Part shown: positions 35,790-47,576 of the stretch, in pieces | Layout of the letters: the number at the start of each line of letters is the position of its first letter | Numbering within the stretch: the first letter of the stretch is position 1 | Source: Mercurialis annua | Taxonomy: Eukaryota; Streptophyta; Magnoliopsida; Malpighiales; Euphorbiaceae | Length of the DNA stretch: 64,000 bases | Assembly: GCF_937616625.2 (NCBI RefSeq) | Contig: NC_065575.1 | Span: 31,867,001-31,931,000, forward strand | Direction of reading: 5' to 3' | Notes under the pieces: generated by a model | Databases searched by the model: none | The model's input: the letters and a program-made list of their open reading frames with translations, nothing else | What the model was told of the DNA's origin: nothing | Translations under genes and position numbers: made by a program

Positions 35790-36968
35790 GCAGGAAGGCT
35801 GCAGTTGATAAATACTGTACTTCTAAGTATGCATATTTACTGGTGCACGGTTTTCATTTTGCCAAAAGCTGTGATCAAAGGAGTTGAAGCTGTTTGTAAG
35901 AAGTTCTTGTAGTATGGAAATAATAGTAACAGGAATGGTGGATTGGTTAGCTGGAAATTCATCAGTTCTGGCAAGTGTTATGGAGGGTTGGGCATAAAAC
36001 CTATTTCAGTTTGGAACATTGCTGCTGTTTCAAAACACATCTTGGAGTTAGTTAGTGAAAAACCAGCTCTATGGACAAAGTGGGTGATTACTAATAAGCT
36101 AAAACATCTTAGCTTCTAGGGGTTAACAAAGCCTCATGACAGCTCCTGGTCTTGGAATAATCTGCTAAAGATTAGGCCTCTTATAAAGCATTTGTTTGAT
36201 TACAAGTTAGGCAATGAAACTAAGTTTAACTTCTGGTATGATCCTTGGATGAGTGGAGAATCCATGGTAGACAAATTCCCAAATATTTGCATTAAAGATA
36301 CTGAGGTGAAAAAAGATACAAAGGTGGCTAATCTGTGGAGAAATAACAGTTGGAGGCTTCCTGATCCAATTGATGACCAGACCCTAAATGCTTGGGAGTT
36401 TATTAAAGGAAATATCAGAATCAATACTGATGAGGATAAAATTACTTGGAAGGCTCAGAAGAATGGAGTCTTTACTATCAGAAGTGCTTGGAAAAGCCTT
36501 ACTCCAATGCAAAGAAAGGTTAGTTGGCATGCTCTGATATGGAATTCTGGAATGATTCCCAGATTCTCTTTTATTACCTGGTTAGCAATTCTAGGTAGAT
36601 TGCAAACTAAAGATAAGCTAGCTAGATGGGGGGTCATCAACTCTGATATATGTTCCATGTGCAATAGTTGTGCTGAGAGTATAGAGCATCTCTTTTTTGA
36701 GTGTCCTCTTGCTGCTGATGTTTGGAGTAAATTTTTGAGTACTCTGGAGTTGCAAAGACAGGCTTTTAGCTGGAGAAGGGAGGTTAGTTTTTTCACTAGA
36801 AGAACTAAAGGGAAAACCAGACAAGCTAAAGTCAGGAAGTTGTGGTTCTATGCAGCAGTGTATCATATTTGATATGCAAGGAATGATATTACTTTCAACT
36901 AGAATGTCATATAAGCAGACAATGTTTTCAGCAGAATGAGAAGAGCTATTGAGGCTAAGATGGGTTGA
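35790..36968 (+). pseudogene. LINE 2 ORF2, second part (thumb and zf-RVT), after element C
   Basis: Continues the 18254 frame with no base lost: codons from 35790 read AGRLQLINTVL, as in plant LINE ORF2 just after the RT palm. In-frame stops at 35910, 36117, 36870, 36900 and 36912; the natural stop is probably TGA at 36966-36968. A zf-RVT domain is at about 36520-36730 (WNSGMIPRFSFITWLAILG, then CSMCNSCAESIEHLFFECP). No RNase H domain follows. Both pieces together give about 1187 codons, a normal length for this type. Confidence 0.9.
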
Positions 36969-37178
36969 TTTGTTTAGTCTGTAGCTAGCTTGCATTGTCT
37001 TGTTTAAGTGGTAGTTTGTTGTTTTGTCTGTTGCCAGGCTCAGGATTAGCCTGTTTTTGTTTATAGCTCAGCTAGCCTGCGTGCTTGGCTTTGAGTATTT
37101 GGGCTTGACCTGTGTTTTCTGGGTCTTTTTTTCAGCATTAATAAAAGGTGCTGCTTTTGGTGATTGACCAACAAAAAG
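36969..37178 (+). mobile_element. Probable LINE 2 3' UTR
   Basis: T/G-rich sequence after the ORF2 stop, ending near AACAAAAAG. No clear poly-A tail or matching target duplication was found, so the end is approximate. Confidence 0.5.
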
Positions 37179-37518
37179 AACGGGTCTTCAATTTTCTTTC
37201 ATCTATTCACCAAAAATTCTTTAAGTTAATATGAGATTTAATGCTTAAGAACATGAATATGGACCGGCTAATTATCATCTCCTTGGTAAGCTATAGCCTC
37301 ACCAGCTAGCTAATCAGATGTGAGCCCCTCATCGGGCTGATTCCTCCTTAAGTGTTATTTGATGAAATAATGGAGGTTTAGTTAGGTTTTGTGTTGTTGA
37401 AAAGCAAAAGAAATTGATGAAAATGGTCTTTTTTTTACGTTGAATGGTACTAGTTCGTAGTTGACGGATTTTGAGCGTTTTGATCGAAGAAAAAGTGGTC
37501 GAGATGCGGGTGTCGAAG
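37179..37518. other. Spacer, possibly LTR relic flank
   Basis: No coding sequence supported. 37440-37518 (GATTTTGAGCGTTTTGATCG) continues across the MITE into the palindromic cluster at 38070, so both could belong to one old LTR. Confidence 0.45.
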
Positions 37519-38033
37519 ATGGCCATGGGCCGGGTCATCCCGTGAACCGGCCCGAAACCGATCAAACCCCGGAACCGGACTAAAACCGGCCCGGAATCGT
37601 AGAAAGGCCGGTTCCAAATTTATTGAACCGTGACCCGGCGGTTCAAGGGTCGAACCCGTTGATAAAAGTATATACTATATATTTAAAATATATATTATAT
37701 CTTTATCATATAATATATTTATTTTTGCAATAAAATATATGTTATATCTGTTTTAGTAAAAATTTTGGTTAATATTTTATTTTCAAAAAAACAACAAACT
37801 TTTTTTCTTGTAATACTATCCATGTGAGTTATTTTATTGTTAAATTACATTTTTTAGTAATAAAATTTTAATTTTATTTTCAATTTTCTAAACTGTCCCA
37901 AATCGGAACCTTCCGATTCCGAACCGTCATGGAATCGTCTCTTAGGCGGTTCTGGTCTAATTCCACTTTTTCTTGAACCGCGACCCGACGGTTTTAAACC
38001 GGAATCGTCGGGTTATGAACCGTGGCCACCTCT
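37519..38033. mobile_element. hAT-type MITE with CCGG-rich subterminal repeats
   Basis: 515 bp between octamers TGTCGAAG (37511-37518) and TATCGAAG (38034-38041), which match at 7 of 8 positions. The ends ATGGCCATGGGCCGG and, inverted, GTGGCCACGGTTCA are imperfect inverted repeats. Both sides carry many AACCGG/CCGGTT and GAACCG motifs around an AT-rich centre. No transposase. Confidence 0.78.
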
Positions 38034-38069
38034 TATCGAAGGAGCCCCGACATCCGGCACTTCTTGTGC

Positions 38070-38290
38070 CTTAGCACAACAGGACAGGACACGAAGGCCA
38101 TATCATGTGCCGGTAGAACAGGGCACAAGTTGCCTTGCTCTGCTGCCGGTAGCTCTTGACAGGACATGGCATAGAGTGCCATGCTCGTTGCAGAGAGCTC
38201 TCGTCAGAACAGGGCACGACGTGCGCTGTTCTGTTCGAGGATCCATGAGCCAAGGACAGGGCAACGTGCCCTGCCCCTTAGGCACCAAGG
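38070..38290. repeat. GC-rich palindromic tandem cluster
   Basis: Repeated imperfect palindromes of the type GGGCACNNGTGCC: for example TGGCATAGAGTGCCA, AGGGCACGACGTGC and AGGGCAACGTGCCCT, interspersed with ACAGGACA and TGCTCT runs. The layout is like the clusters in LTRs B, E and H but the palindrome is different. Open frames on both strands here (38071-38375) reflect the repeats. Confidence 0.75.
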
Positions 38291-38997
38291 CCCAACGCGA
38301 CGCGATCTGAAATTTTTCGGACATAAAGTTTCCGACGAAAAATTTAATGGAAAATGTCAAATTCTGATTTTATGAAATAAAGTAAATAAGGTAAAAAATA
38401 AAAGTAAATAAAAAGGTATAATGTAATATGGATATATTTATGGATTTTAAGAGATTAAGTTTATAATTATTGGAATTATAAATCGAGAAATGGATGAATT
38501 ACCTTTAAATTCTTAAGTTAATTTGAGTAAAGTGAAATTGTAAATTGTATAAAACAATTTACGAAAAGAGGAAAGGATTAAAGAATAAATATTGCAATTG
38601 AATTTATTTTATAAATGTTATATTTTATGTCTAGAGTCAATATTAGAGTTAGGGATTTATTAATTCGAGAATTGATATTTCCTTTCCCCTGAAATTTCCA
38701 GCCATGATTGAAAGGAATCTAGACAAAATCATAAAAAGAGAGAGTTTCACACTCCAAAAGGAGAGACTTTCACTGGTAATTACAAAATAATTTGTTTCTT
38801 CACTTATATATTAATTTATCTTAAAAAATAAGTTATTATAATAAATTATATTTTAGTATTATCAATTAGATTATTCATTGTTTTAGTACAACAACATCAA
38901 GCTATCACAATAAGATAAACTATAGCTTTTACTAATTTTCAATCATTCAATATAATTACACAAATGTATATAATCAAACAAAAATATACAAAATAAT
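38291..38997. other. AT-rich spacer downstream of the neprosin gene
   Basis: No gene or clear repeat. Low-complexity A/T stretches. Confidence 0.6.
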
Positions 38998-39003
38998 TTT
39001 ATT
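38998..39003 (-). terminator. Candidate polyadenylation signal of the neprosin gene
   Basis: AATAAA on the minus strand about 55 bp after the stop codon, within the usual range for plant genes. Confidence 0.55.
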
Positions 39004-39058
39004 CGTGCAACAAGAAAATGTCGATATAGTTTAAATGTAGGAAAAATTCAATTATATA

Positions 39059-42000
39059 TTAATTATTAGCAATTTCTAAACAAACATGTTCAGTGCCACC
39101 TTTGCCGCCGAACAAAAAGCTATAACCAATGTCATTTTTGTACGATTGATCTCCTTCAAAGTAGCAACGTGATTCGCTAATTTGAATAAAAGATTCATCA
39201 GGAATAATTGTATTGAAGTGAGAATTAAGAAGATCGATTTGCTGAACAAAACATGTCGAATCGTAATTCGTATTTTGAAAAAGTCCACTTCCCATTTGAG
39301 GGCTCGAGTCTTCCGATGAGGGTGTGAAAATCTCTCCTCCCCATCTTAATGTATCAGCAAATTGGTTCAAGCTTGTAAATATTTCTTTTGGCCAATAACC
39401 TACGATGTACTCTTTATTTATTCCAAGCCACCAAGCTCCAGTCTCCTTATCCTTCAAAACAATATAATAGGTTTTATAATAATATCTAAAAAATACAAAA
39501 ACATTAGTAAAATTAATATCCATCAAGTAACTTAAAAAGAAGAAAATTATATTTCTTACGTTTTTTATATCATATTTACGAAAATACATAGTCAAAACGC
39601 TTATTTTCTAGTGTATTCCTTTTTTAGTTTTCTCTTTTTAAAATTATGTTTTTTTCCGGATCTTCATATATATGCTTTTATTTGTTTAGTGGGATTGTTA
39701 GTACCCGTTGTTAGTACCCGTTGTTAGTACCCGTTCATTTTGTCAAATTCACCTTGATTGTGTCAAACCAATACACACACTGTTTTTTGTTCTGTGCTAA
39801 CTTTTTTATTAACTGTAAATATTATTATTTTCTCAAATCAATAATTTTATTAATTATATTCAATTTACTGTATATATTTATTTGTTAGTAATTCTTTGAT
39901 TTTTTTATTATTCAATCTTATTTATTTGATTTGTGTTTTTTATTTTTATTTTATTATTTTATTTTTATATTTTTATTTTAGCAACCAAATTTTATGTATA
40001 CATATCTTTTATAACTAAAATATATAAAAAAATTATTTGGACACCTTTTATTTAATTTTAGACATTTTATCTTTAATAATTAAATATATTTTTTAAAATC
40101 TTTTTTAATTTAGACACTTGTCTTCTATAGTTAAATCTTATCATTTGTATTTTTTTAAAATTTAGATAGTTATCTGTTATATTTATATACTTATCATTTT
40201 AATTTTAGTTTTTTTATCTTAAAGTTTTAAAATTGCTTTCATCATAAATTCATTTTATTTTTATAATAATATATATGTTTACCTGTCATTTATTTTTTAT
40301 AAAGGCACTTTGAATCATTATTTAAATTTAATAGAAAAATATTATCTAAACATAGAAGATTTCTGAGTCTTAAAAACTACAAATGATCTATTTAAAAACT
40401 AGTAAAAAGCTACTAACAAACTACTTAAAAACTCATGAAAATTACTAAAAACTGAAAGTAAATGCACATTTATATCTATAATTAATAAACCAGACAATAA
40501 ATACATTTACGCCTAACATGTTTTAATTGTTAACTCAATAATGTACTAATAAGTGATCACAATAAATAACAAAAAATAATAATAAAATAATTCAAGCAGA
40601 TGTCTTTATAGTTTACAAGTTATGACATTATTCTGCATTTTCGACTCCTTCATTTAGAAGGATTATTCATTTTAAAGAATGCAATAAGATAGACGAGTAA
40701 AATATAGACATAGTCTAGTGCACGTTTATAAATAAATATGGTTCATGTACATTTAAAATAAACATCTGAAGTTGTTCTATTACATTACCGATTTCTGATT
40801 CAATTTTTGGTTGCTCGTCGATTACTTTTTCGTTGCTCGTGCATTGCTAATTCAAATTTTGTAATAAATTTTTATATTCAAATTTCATGAATTTAACATT
40901 TTATAATTTTAAATTTAAATTTAGTTCATTTATTTCTCTTTTTTTCTATCAAATATGTGAATAGGAGATAAAGAATTATAGTTTTATATTTTAAAATTAA
41001 TAATATATTAGTTATGGCTTTTTCTTCTTCATGTTTTTATGTCTATAAGATTTTCTTATTTAAACTTTTTACAATACTTCTTTAAATATATATATTTTTC
41101 ATATATAGTAACCTACCAAAACTTTACCTGAAATATACTCAGATATTACTATTTAAAAAAAAGATTGTCGGTGAATTTTTTTAATAAAGAATATTTTATG
41201 CAATTTCATAATTATTTTCAGTTATATACACATAAAAAGTTATATTATCTTTATTTCTAAAGGTGAATAATTGTTTTTTAATTAATACTTAATTATTATT
41301 TTTTTAAATATTTTGTTGTTCTTGATTGCTTTATAGTTGTGCTCTTGTTACTTTACAGTTGCTCTCTAATTGCATTTCTTTTACTCATAAAATGTTTGTA
41401 GCAAATTAATGAATTTTGTAAATGTTATGGATAAAGAGTATTTAGTGCAATTTGAATATATTTTTCTGTTCTATATACATAATAAGGTTGTATTTTCTTT
41501 GCTTTTCTAAAGGTGGAAGATTATTTCCGCTTTATATATAAATTCTTACTCTTTGGTTGCTTGTATGTTGCTCTTTAATAGCTTTTCGGTTGCTCGTAGA
41601 GTTTTATTAGTAAATTGTTATAGTCATATTCTTTTATTAGTATTATTTTATTATATCTAAATTGATGTAGTTTATATTTCAATTTTATTCTTCATTAAAA
41701 TATATGAATGTTGATACACATGAGAGTTAAGACAATATATTTAGGTTTGATAAAATAACTAAACTGTAGTTAGAGTAAAAAAATTGATATACATATTTAA
41801 TTTTAAATTACATATAAATTATTATTTTTTTCAAAATCGGGATACTTAAATTTTCTTATTCTGCTGAAATCCATATTCTTCGTAATGAGAAAAACTTCAC
41901 AGAAAATAACCATAAGTAAAAAAGGAACTTTTTTAAAAATACAAAAAAATTGAATGATAGACATTTCAAAAAAGAAACTACAATATTTACGAACATTTTA

Positions 42001-45000
42001 AATAATATGTTACTCTATATAAAAAGATTCATATAATAATTTAATTTTGATGCAAATAATAAAAAAGTTCAAATAAAATATTTATTTATAATAATTATAA
42101 AAAATTATTTTATAATTTTCACTATTCTAATAGGCAAAAATTTATATATTTTTATAATTAAAATTTTATTAGATATTAAAATATATAAACACCATTTGTT
42201 TATCATTTATAAAATTGTAATCAATTTTGGTTTGTTTTACAAAATGCAATTTATACACGATAAATGTTTAGCCTCTATTCATCAAAAAAATATTTAACCA
42301 TTATATTATTTTATTTAAAAAAAATAAAATCAGGTAGGCATATATGAAGAATAGTTCAACTAACCTTTAAACAGACAAAGAGTTTGCAATTTGCGAATGA
42401 AAACTCACTTTAAACCCTTGGTTAAATGTGAGTGACATATATTTGTAAGTTAACAACAACAAAAGACGTAAAAGTACAAAGATTAAATCTTTCGCATTTA
42501 AACATCATTAAGGTCACCAAAACACGTATTTATGTAAGTAACCTCTTAAAATATCCATCAAATGACTGTTAGAGTTGATTTTTTAGTTGTGCGCTTTAAT
42601 TTCTTACTCTAAATATGCTTCTAACATTGTTTCTTTTATAAAAGTAGAGTTTGAAATTGTTTTTTAGAAATAATTCTATAATTTCTTTTTAAGAATTTCA
42701 CATAGTTTTAAATGGTCTTTATAAGCATAGTTTGCAATTGATCCTAAACTAATTTTAGAACAAGTTTTAGAAATATTTCAAATGGCTTTAAAAATACAGT
42801 CCTGGAACCGTTTATAAAACACATAATTTAAACTGGTCTCTAAAAGCTTTCAATTAATTTCTAAAATAAAATTAGAAAAACTATATCTATAAGAAAAAAA
42901 AAGAAATAGAAAGAGTACATGTGGAAACATTAGAATACGAGAGTTAAAAAAAGTTTCTAAATTAAAGTAATTTACAAATAAAGTTTAAAAATCAAAATAT
43001 TATTTTACAGATTATCATATTTACTACACGAGTAATTTTTTTAAATTTTGTTCACTATATACTTTACAACTTTTGTTCAGGAAACTCTTATTCCGAAAAA
43101 AATTTTCTTTTTAATTTCTATTCTTGTAAAATTTTTATTTTCTAGCTCATTCTTGTGACGGAAAGAAAAGCATTATAAGTAAGGGGACTAAAAAGAACAA
43201 GGGCATGAAAAATCAAAATTTGACAAGTATAGAAATTAAAAAAATAACATTTTTTAGATAAGGACTTTCTAAACAAAAATAGCAAAATATATAAGTTTTG
43301 GGATGGATTTAGCCATTTTAAAATTATATAATTTGCATGCGATTATAATTTGAGAATTGGAATAATTCTTTAAATTAAATCAAAATTATTTTTAATCATT
43401 AAAATAAATTTAAAATCGAAATAAAAACTTAGTTGGACATGAAAAAATCGAAATTTTTTGAACCGTTTGCCATACAATTTAAATGACTAATAAGTTACCT
43501 GAGAGACATCAAACCATATTTCATATGTTGGGGGTTCTCTCACAGAAGATGGTGTTAGAACCATATCTAGAGGAAAATTAGGACTGATTAACACAAATCC
43601 AGAGCAAAACATGTTGTAGCAGCCTGTCCTTTGATAACTGTCGCTCTGCCAAGATGATTTATATAAAAAACAAAAAATAAAAAATATACTGTCTTATTTT
43701 TACATATATTCTAAGAGACTAAATAGATATTAGAAAAAAATAGTTTATATTTTGTAGTTATCTAACAATACTACTTTTAGAAACAAACATTCCATTTATT
43801 ATATTTTAATAATTTTATATTCATATTAGAAGAAATAAAAAGCTATCTGATCAATTCATGCTAAATTTTATTTATGTGGACAAGAAGGATGAAATCAACT
43901 TTCTTTTAGCTATTTTTCATCCCCTAATATCAAAAATATGTGAATCAGATTATTCACAGAGATAAAATTTGACCTGAATTGGTAGGATAGTATTTCAAAA
44001 GAGTAAAGAGATAATAGTTAATTTATTTACATTAAAGTTAAAGGAATAATTATTTGATATAAAGCCAGTATTTTGACCATAAAAAATAGAATTTTAATCA
44101 AAAATATTTTTCCATATAATAATTGTTTTTATTTTGTCTAATGTGTGCTCCATGGTATATTTGCAAAATAAGAGAAAATAATATTTAAATAGGAAAAAAG
44201 TTAATTGATATTTTAAGTACATACCGTCCATGATGTGTATGTTCGCACATTGTTATCATGATATAAATCCGGATTCACCTATGAGGTTAAAAAGGTTATC
44301 AGAACAATATAAATATAATGTTTAATTTAAAATTGAATCGAACGGCCCTGGTAACTAGTGACATTTTCAGACTGAAAGAAGGAAGAAATCGAAAATCTAA
44401 TCGTATTAATTGATCGATTTTTTTGCCCTTTTGACCAAAATTTACACATGTCAAATCGTTAAAACACCAATTTTTTTTATCAAAAAATAAAAAATATCAT
44501 TTTAACATATTGGCCGTATTAATCAGTTCAACCAATTAAAATTAGAGCATCCACGGTGAGGCTGTGGATGCGTCTAATAAATGCTCAATATTGAGCACTT
44601 CCCATTGTGAAGAAATAGGAAGTGCTCAATAACCATTGAGCGGTTGGTCTACGACAACCGCTCAATGGTGGGCTCTTATATTTTTAATTTTTTTATTAAT
44701 TAAACAATATTTATTATATTTTAAAAAATTATTTTTAAATACTTATATAATTTAATATTTTACTATTTAATGTTATTTTCATATAGCAAGTTTTTTCTTA
44801 AATTTTATTTAATAAATAAAATTTTATATTAGATATTTAAAAAAAAATTATCTAACATATAAAAGAAATCTACAATCTATTTTTTAATAACTTATATTAT
44901 ATTATTTTTTATTATTAGTTTATTATTTTTTTATTTTAATTTTTATGTAATTGTAAATTAGCCGTTGTAAAATTTTAGCCGTTATAATATTTTTTAAAAA

Positions 45001-47518
45001 TATTTTTTAATTTATATGTAATTTTATAAAAATTATATATGAATAGAATATGTTTCTTTATAGAGAAAGTAGTATGTAGTTAGGTGCGAATCCCTTATCA
45101 GTTTACTTTTTAAAATATAACCATTATGAGATGTTGTGTAATAAAGTTGAGTTTAATAAAAAGTTGATGTGACACACTCATCAAACTCAAAAACAGTCTA
45201 ATTGAACTTACAATCGATCTAATCTAGCCAACCGTTTAAATTTTAAGTTAAAATTATCTAATTAGTAAACTGACCGTCCATCCAACTTGTATTTGGTTCA
45301 AGCTAAGGCCGTCTCCACTTTCAAATGATATCATAGCAGAACTATGACATTTAGAATTAACATTAATTTTAGGCTTGTAAATGCTTATAGCGCCTCTAGA
45401 TCCATGGTATTCTCCTTTGGAAGTATATAATCCTGCAAACTGAAAATGCAAGTTTTTGTCATGAAATTGGAGTATTATTCCGTCATTACAATTTGATGAT
45501 TAAAAAATACTCTTATTTTTACTATAGTATTCCGTTATTACAGTTTGACTGTGGATGCTCTTTTATCATTATTGTTATTAATGCTATAAACATTTTATTT
45601 CAATAGAATATTCCACAACTTAATTAGTATTTTAAAATTAAAAATATAATAATTATATTAACAATATAACAATTATTATAAAAAATACTTTTAATAATCT
45701 TTTTAATAATTGTATTAAAAGATGTGAAGTAAAATTTAGAATTACATTAGCTGTTCTTACGGGCTGATGTCAAAGAGTAGATGACACATGATATATGTGG
45801 CCGACACATAGTTCAATTCTGAATAAAAAAATTTCGGTTAAAATAAAATATAGCATTAGTAAACAAATTAAAAATATGATTTTTTTTAAGTTATCAAATT
45901 TTAATAGCATACTACTTTTAATAGCCACCAAGAGTATTTTTAACAGTTATACAATACCCTTAAATTGTATATAAATAATCTTAAAATAAAGGTTTAATTG
46001 CACCAAAAATTACCAATTTTCGCGTGTTTTTTTGTATTTAACATAAATTTTTTTCTTGACATATTTAACATTAACTTTCATTTTTTGGTATATATGTCCA
46101 CGAGACCGTTCGGATGAAAAACAGCACAATTTTGGATGTAAAACAACACCGTTTTGCATCCATATCGACACAAATTTTCAAGAAAAATGCAACCATGGAC
46201 AAATATGCCAAAAAATGAAAGTTAATGTTAAATATGCAAAAAAAATTATGTTAAAGATTAAAAACACACGAAAGTTGATGATTTTTGGTAGAATTAAACC
46301 TAAAATAAATACAAATGTAACTTACTTCCCATCCATGATTCCATGATTTTGTGATAGGGCTAATTTTTGGAGAGCGACGAATAGGCACTCGTCCAAATGG
46401 GCAGCCTCTCTTCAATCCTAGACTTGAATTTATCAGCGGTTCATGAGCTAGCATACGATCTTCAAGCTCCTTACTTGGTTTTAACTTTTCATTTGATTGA
46501 GAGAATAAATATTAGTAACTCGAATCATATACAATTAAAAACTATTGTTTCCAACTGTTAATTAGGTTAAAATTATTGGTTTTCTCTATATTTTTGGGTG
46601 GCGATATTCCCACTCCGTCTATTGATTTTCCCGCTCCACTATTTATTTTATTGACAAAGTTGACATCATCCTTTATATATTGGACATTTTACATCATTAG
46701 TTTTCCAAGTTCAATCATATTTAGATTATTGAATTTTAACAATATTATTGTAATCGTCATATATTTAATGAGTTTATATCGTTAAAAAAAAAATCTAATT
46801 TCAACACACACATATATATAGGTCTAATGATGAAATAAATCTAAATTTTTAAAATTTATTGTAATTTAAACCAAATTTTTTAATTTTTATAATAATTAAG
46901 TGCTTTTTTTTAATAATAGTAAAATTAATGGCCAAACTTGCAATAAAAAAATTCAGGCTTAGTTATTATTGTAATAAAAAAATACAATTTGACTATTATT
47001 ATAAAAATTAAAAAATTTGGTTTATATTGCAACAAATTGTAAAAATTTTGATTTTTTTCACCATTATATATATATATATATATATCATAAACCGTTAATT
47101 GATATAGCAGTAAATCAAACCATAATTGTGTGATTTGTAAGTGCAGGATGATTGAGAGCATGTTGTTTGTTTATATCCATACAATCATAGACATCACCAT
47201 ACTCGGTCTGCAAATTAATTGTCCCAAACAAACACACAAAAACAAGAATTTTTATTAGTTTCTGTAAAAAATACATATAGAACAAAAAGAATTTAAAAGT
47301 AACTTTCTATATTCTTCCTAAATAATATACCTCAACGCAAGAAATTATCAATATAAATGTTGCAGTATTGTATTAAGATTAAAAAAATGTACCTGGATGA
47401 AATTTTGAGGTTGATGTTGTTTGCGTGGTTTTAGTTTGTCATTTGTTCTGCAATTTATAAAGTGAAAATTATAAAATATAGCTAGTAGAATGACAAGAAA
47501 GTCTATTCTGTAAGCCAT
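39059..47518 (-). CDS. Neprosin-family (DUF239) secreted protein, seven exons
   Basis: Coding exons in order: 47518-47393, 47207-47121, 46484-46326, 45439-45275, 44278-44225, 43645-43499 and 39451-39059 (stop TAA). All have GT/AG borders and all introns are phase 0, giving 376 residues with no internal stop. A hydrophobic signal peptide covers residues 1 to about 23. The neprosin activation peptide has YDCMDINKQ (49-57) and HPALTNHT (62-69). The catalytic domain has GAISIYKP, VGWTVNPDLY (176-185), GCYNMFCSGF (205-214, likely disulfide C206-C211), TGAWWLG (250-256), IVGYWPKEIF (262-271) and WGGE (283-286). N-glycosylation sites are N67 and N90. In pitcher-plant neprosin two glutamates form the catalytic pair; the WGGE one (E286) is kept, but the other aligns with Q175 (IQVGW), so activity is doubtful. 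Intron 6 is about 4 kb; introns 3 and 4 contain MITEs. The last acceptor (TTTTGAAG at about 39452) was chosen for phase and family fit. Likely a secreted or wall protein. Confidence 0.9.
39697..39735. repeat. Three perfect 13-bp tandem repeats in neprosin intron 6
   Basis: GTTAGTACCCGTT repeated three times head to tail without change, in otherwise AT-rich intron sequence. Confidence 0.9.
41180..41640. repeat. Diverged tandem duplication in neprosin intron 6
   Basis: Two successive blocks of about 230 bp share the same order of phrases: TATTTTATGCAATTT / TATTTAGTGCAATTT, ATATACACATAA / ATATACATAATA, TCTAAAGGTGAA / TCTAAAGGTGGA, then GTTGCTCTCTAAT / GTTGCTCTTTAAT. A third, weaker copy may lie near 40800. 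Possibly a relic element. Confidence 0.55.
44544..45147. mobile_element. Probable PIF/Harbinger-type MITE in neprosin intron 4
   Basis: Begins GAGCATCCACGGTG, followed by two strong hairpins: GAGCACTTCC/GGAAGTGCTC (about 44594-44635) and ACCATTGAGCGGTTG/CAACCGCTCAATGGT (about 44632-44669). The AT-rich interior has TTAGCCGTT twice (44959-44983), which I know from plant PIF-like MITEs. The right end is unclear: ATGAGATGTTGTG near 45127 is a worn inverted copy, and a better inverted match lies at 45548-45561, beyond exon 4. Confidence 0.5.
45991..46300. mobile_element. Mutator-like MITE in neprosin intron 3
   Basis: 310 bp with long inverted arms (GGTTTAATTGCACCAAAAAT at the left, inverted GGTTTAATTCTACCAAAAAT at the right) and a perfect 9-bp duplication TAAAATAAA (45982-45990 and 46301-46309). 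Its right end is only 25 bp from the splice donor of exon 3 (exon end 46326). A 96-codon frame inside it is not a gene. Confidence 0.92.
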
Positions 47519-47564
47519 TGCACTATGTAAAAAATTGTTTGTTTAATAATAATAGGTGAATAAT

Positions 47565-47576
47565 CTCTTTTATATA
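47565..47576 (-). promoter_or_regulatory. Candidate TATA box of the neprosin gene
   Basis: TATATATAAAAG on the minus strand, about 47 bp upstream of the start codon at 47518. This predicts a very short 5' UTR of 15-20 bases. Confidence 0.55.

Noticed and set aside
16566..37178. Target duplication and poly-A tail for LINE 2
   Set aside because: No convincing matching flanks or A tail found, so LINE 2 ends are given as approximate.
38071..38375. Short frames on both strands with Arg/Gly/Pro-rich composition
   Set aside because: Produced by the palindromic cluster; no start context or family match.
46056..46346. 96-codon frame near neprosin exon 3
   Set aside because: Lies almost wholly within a MITE with perfect target duplication.
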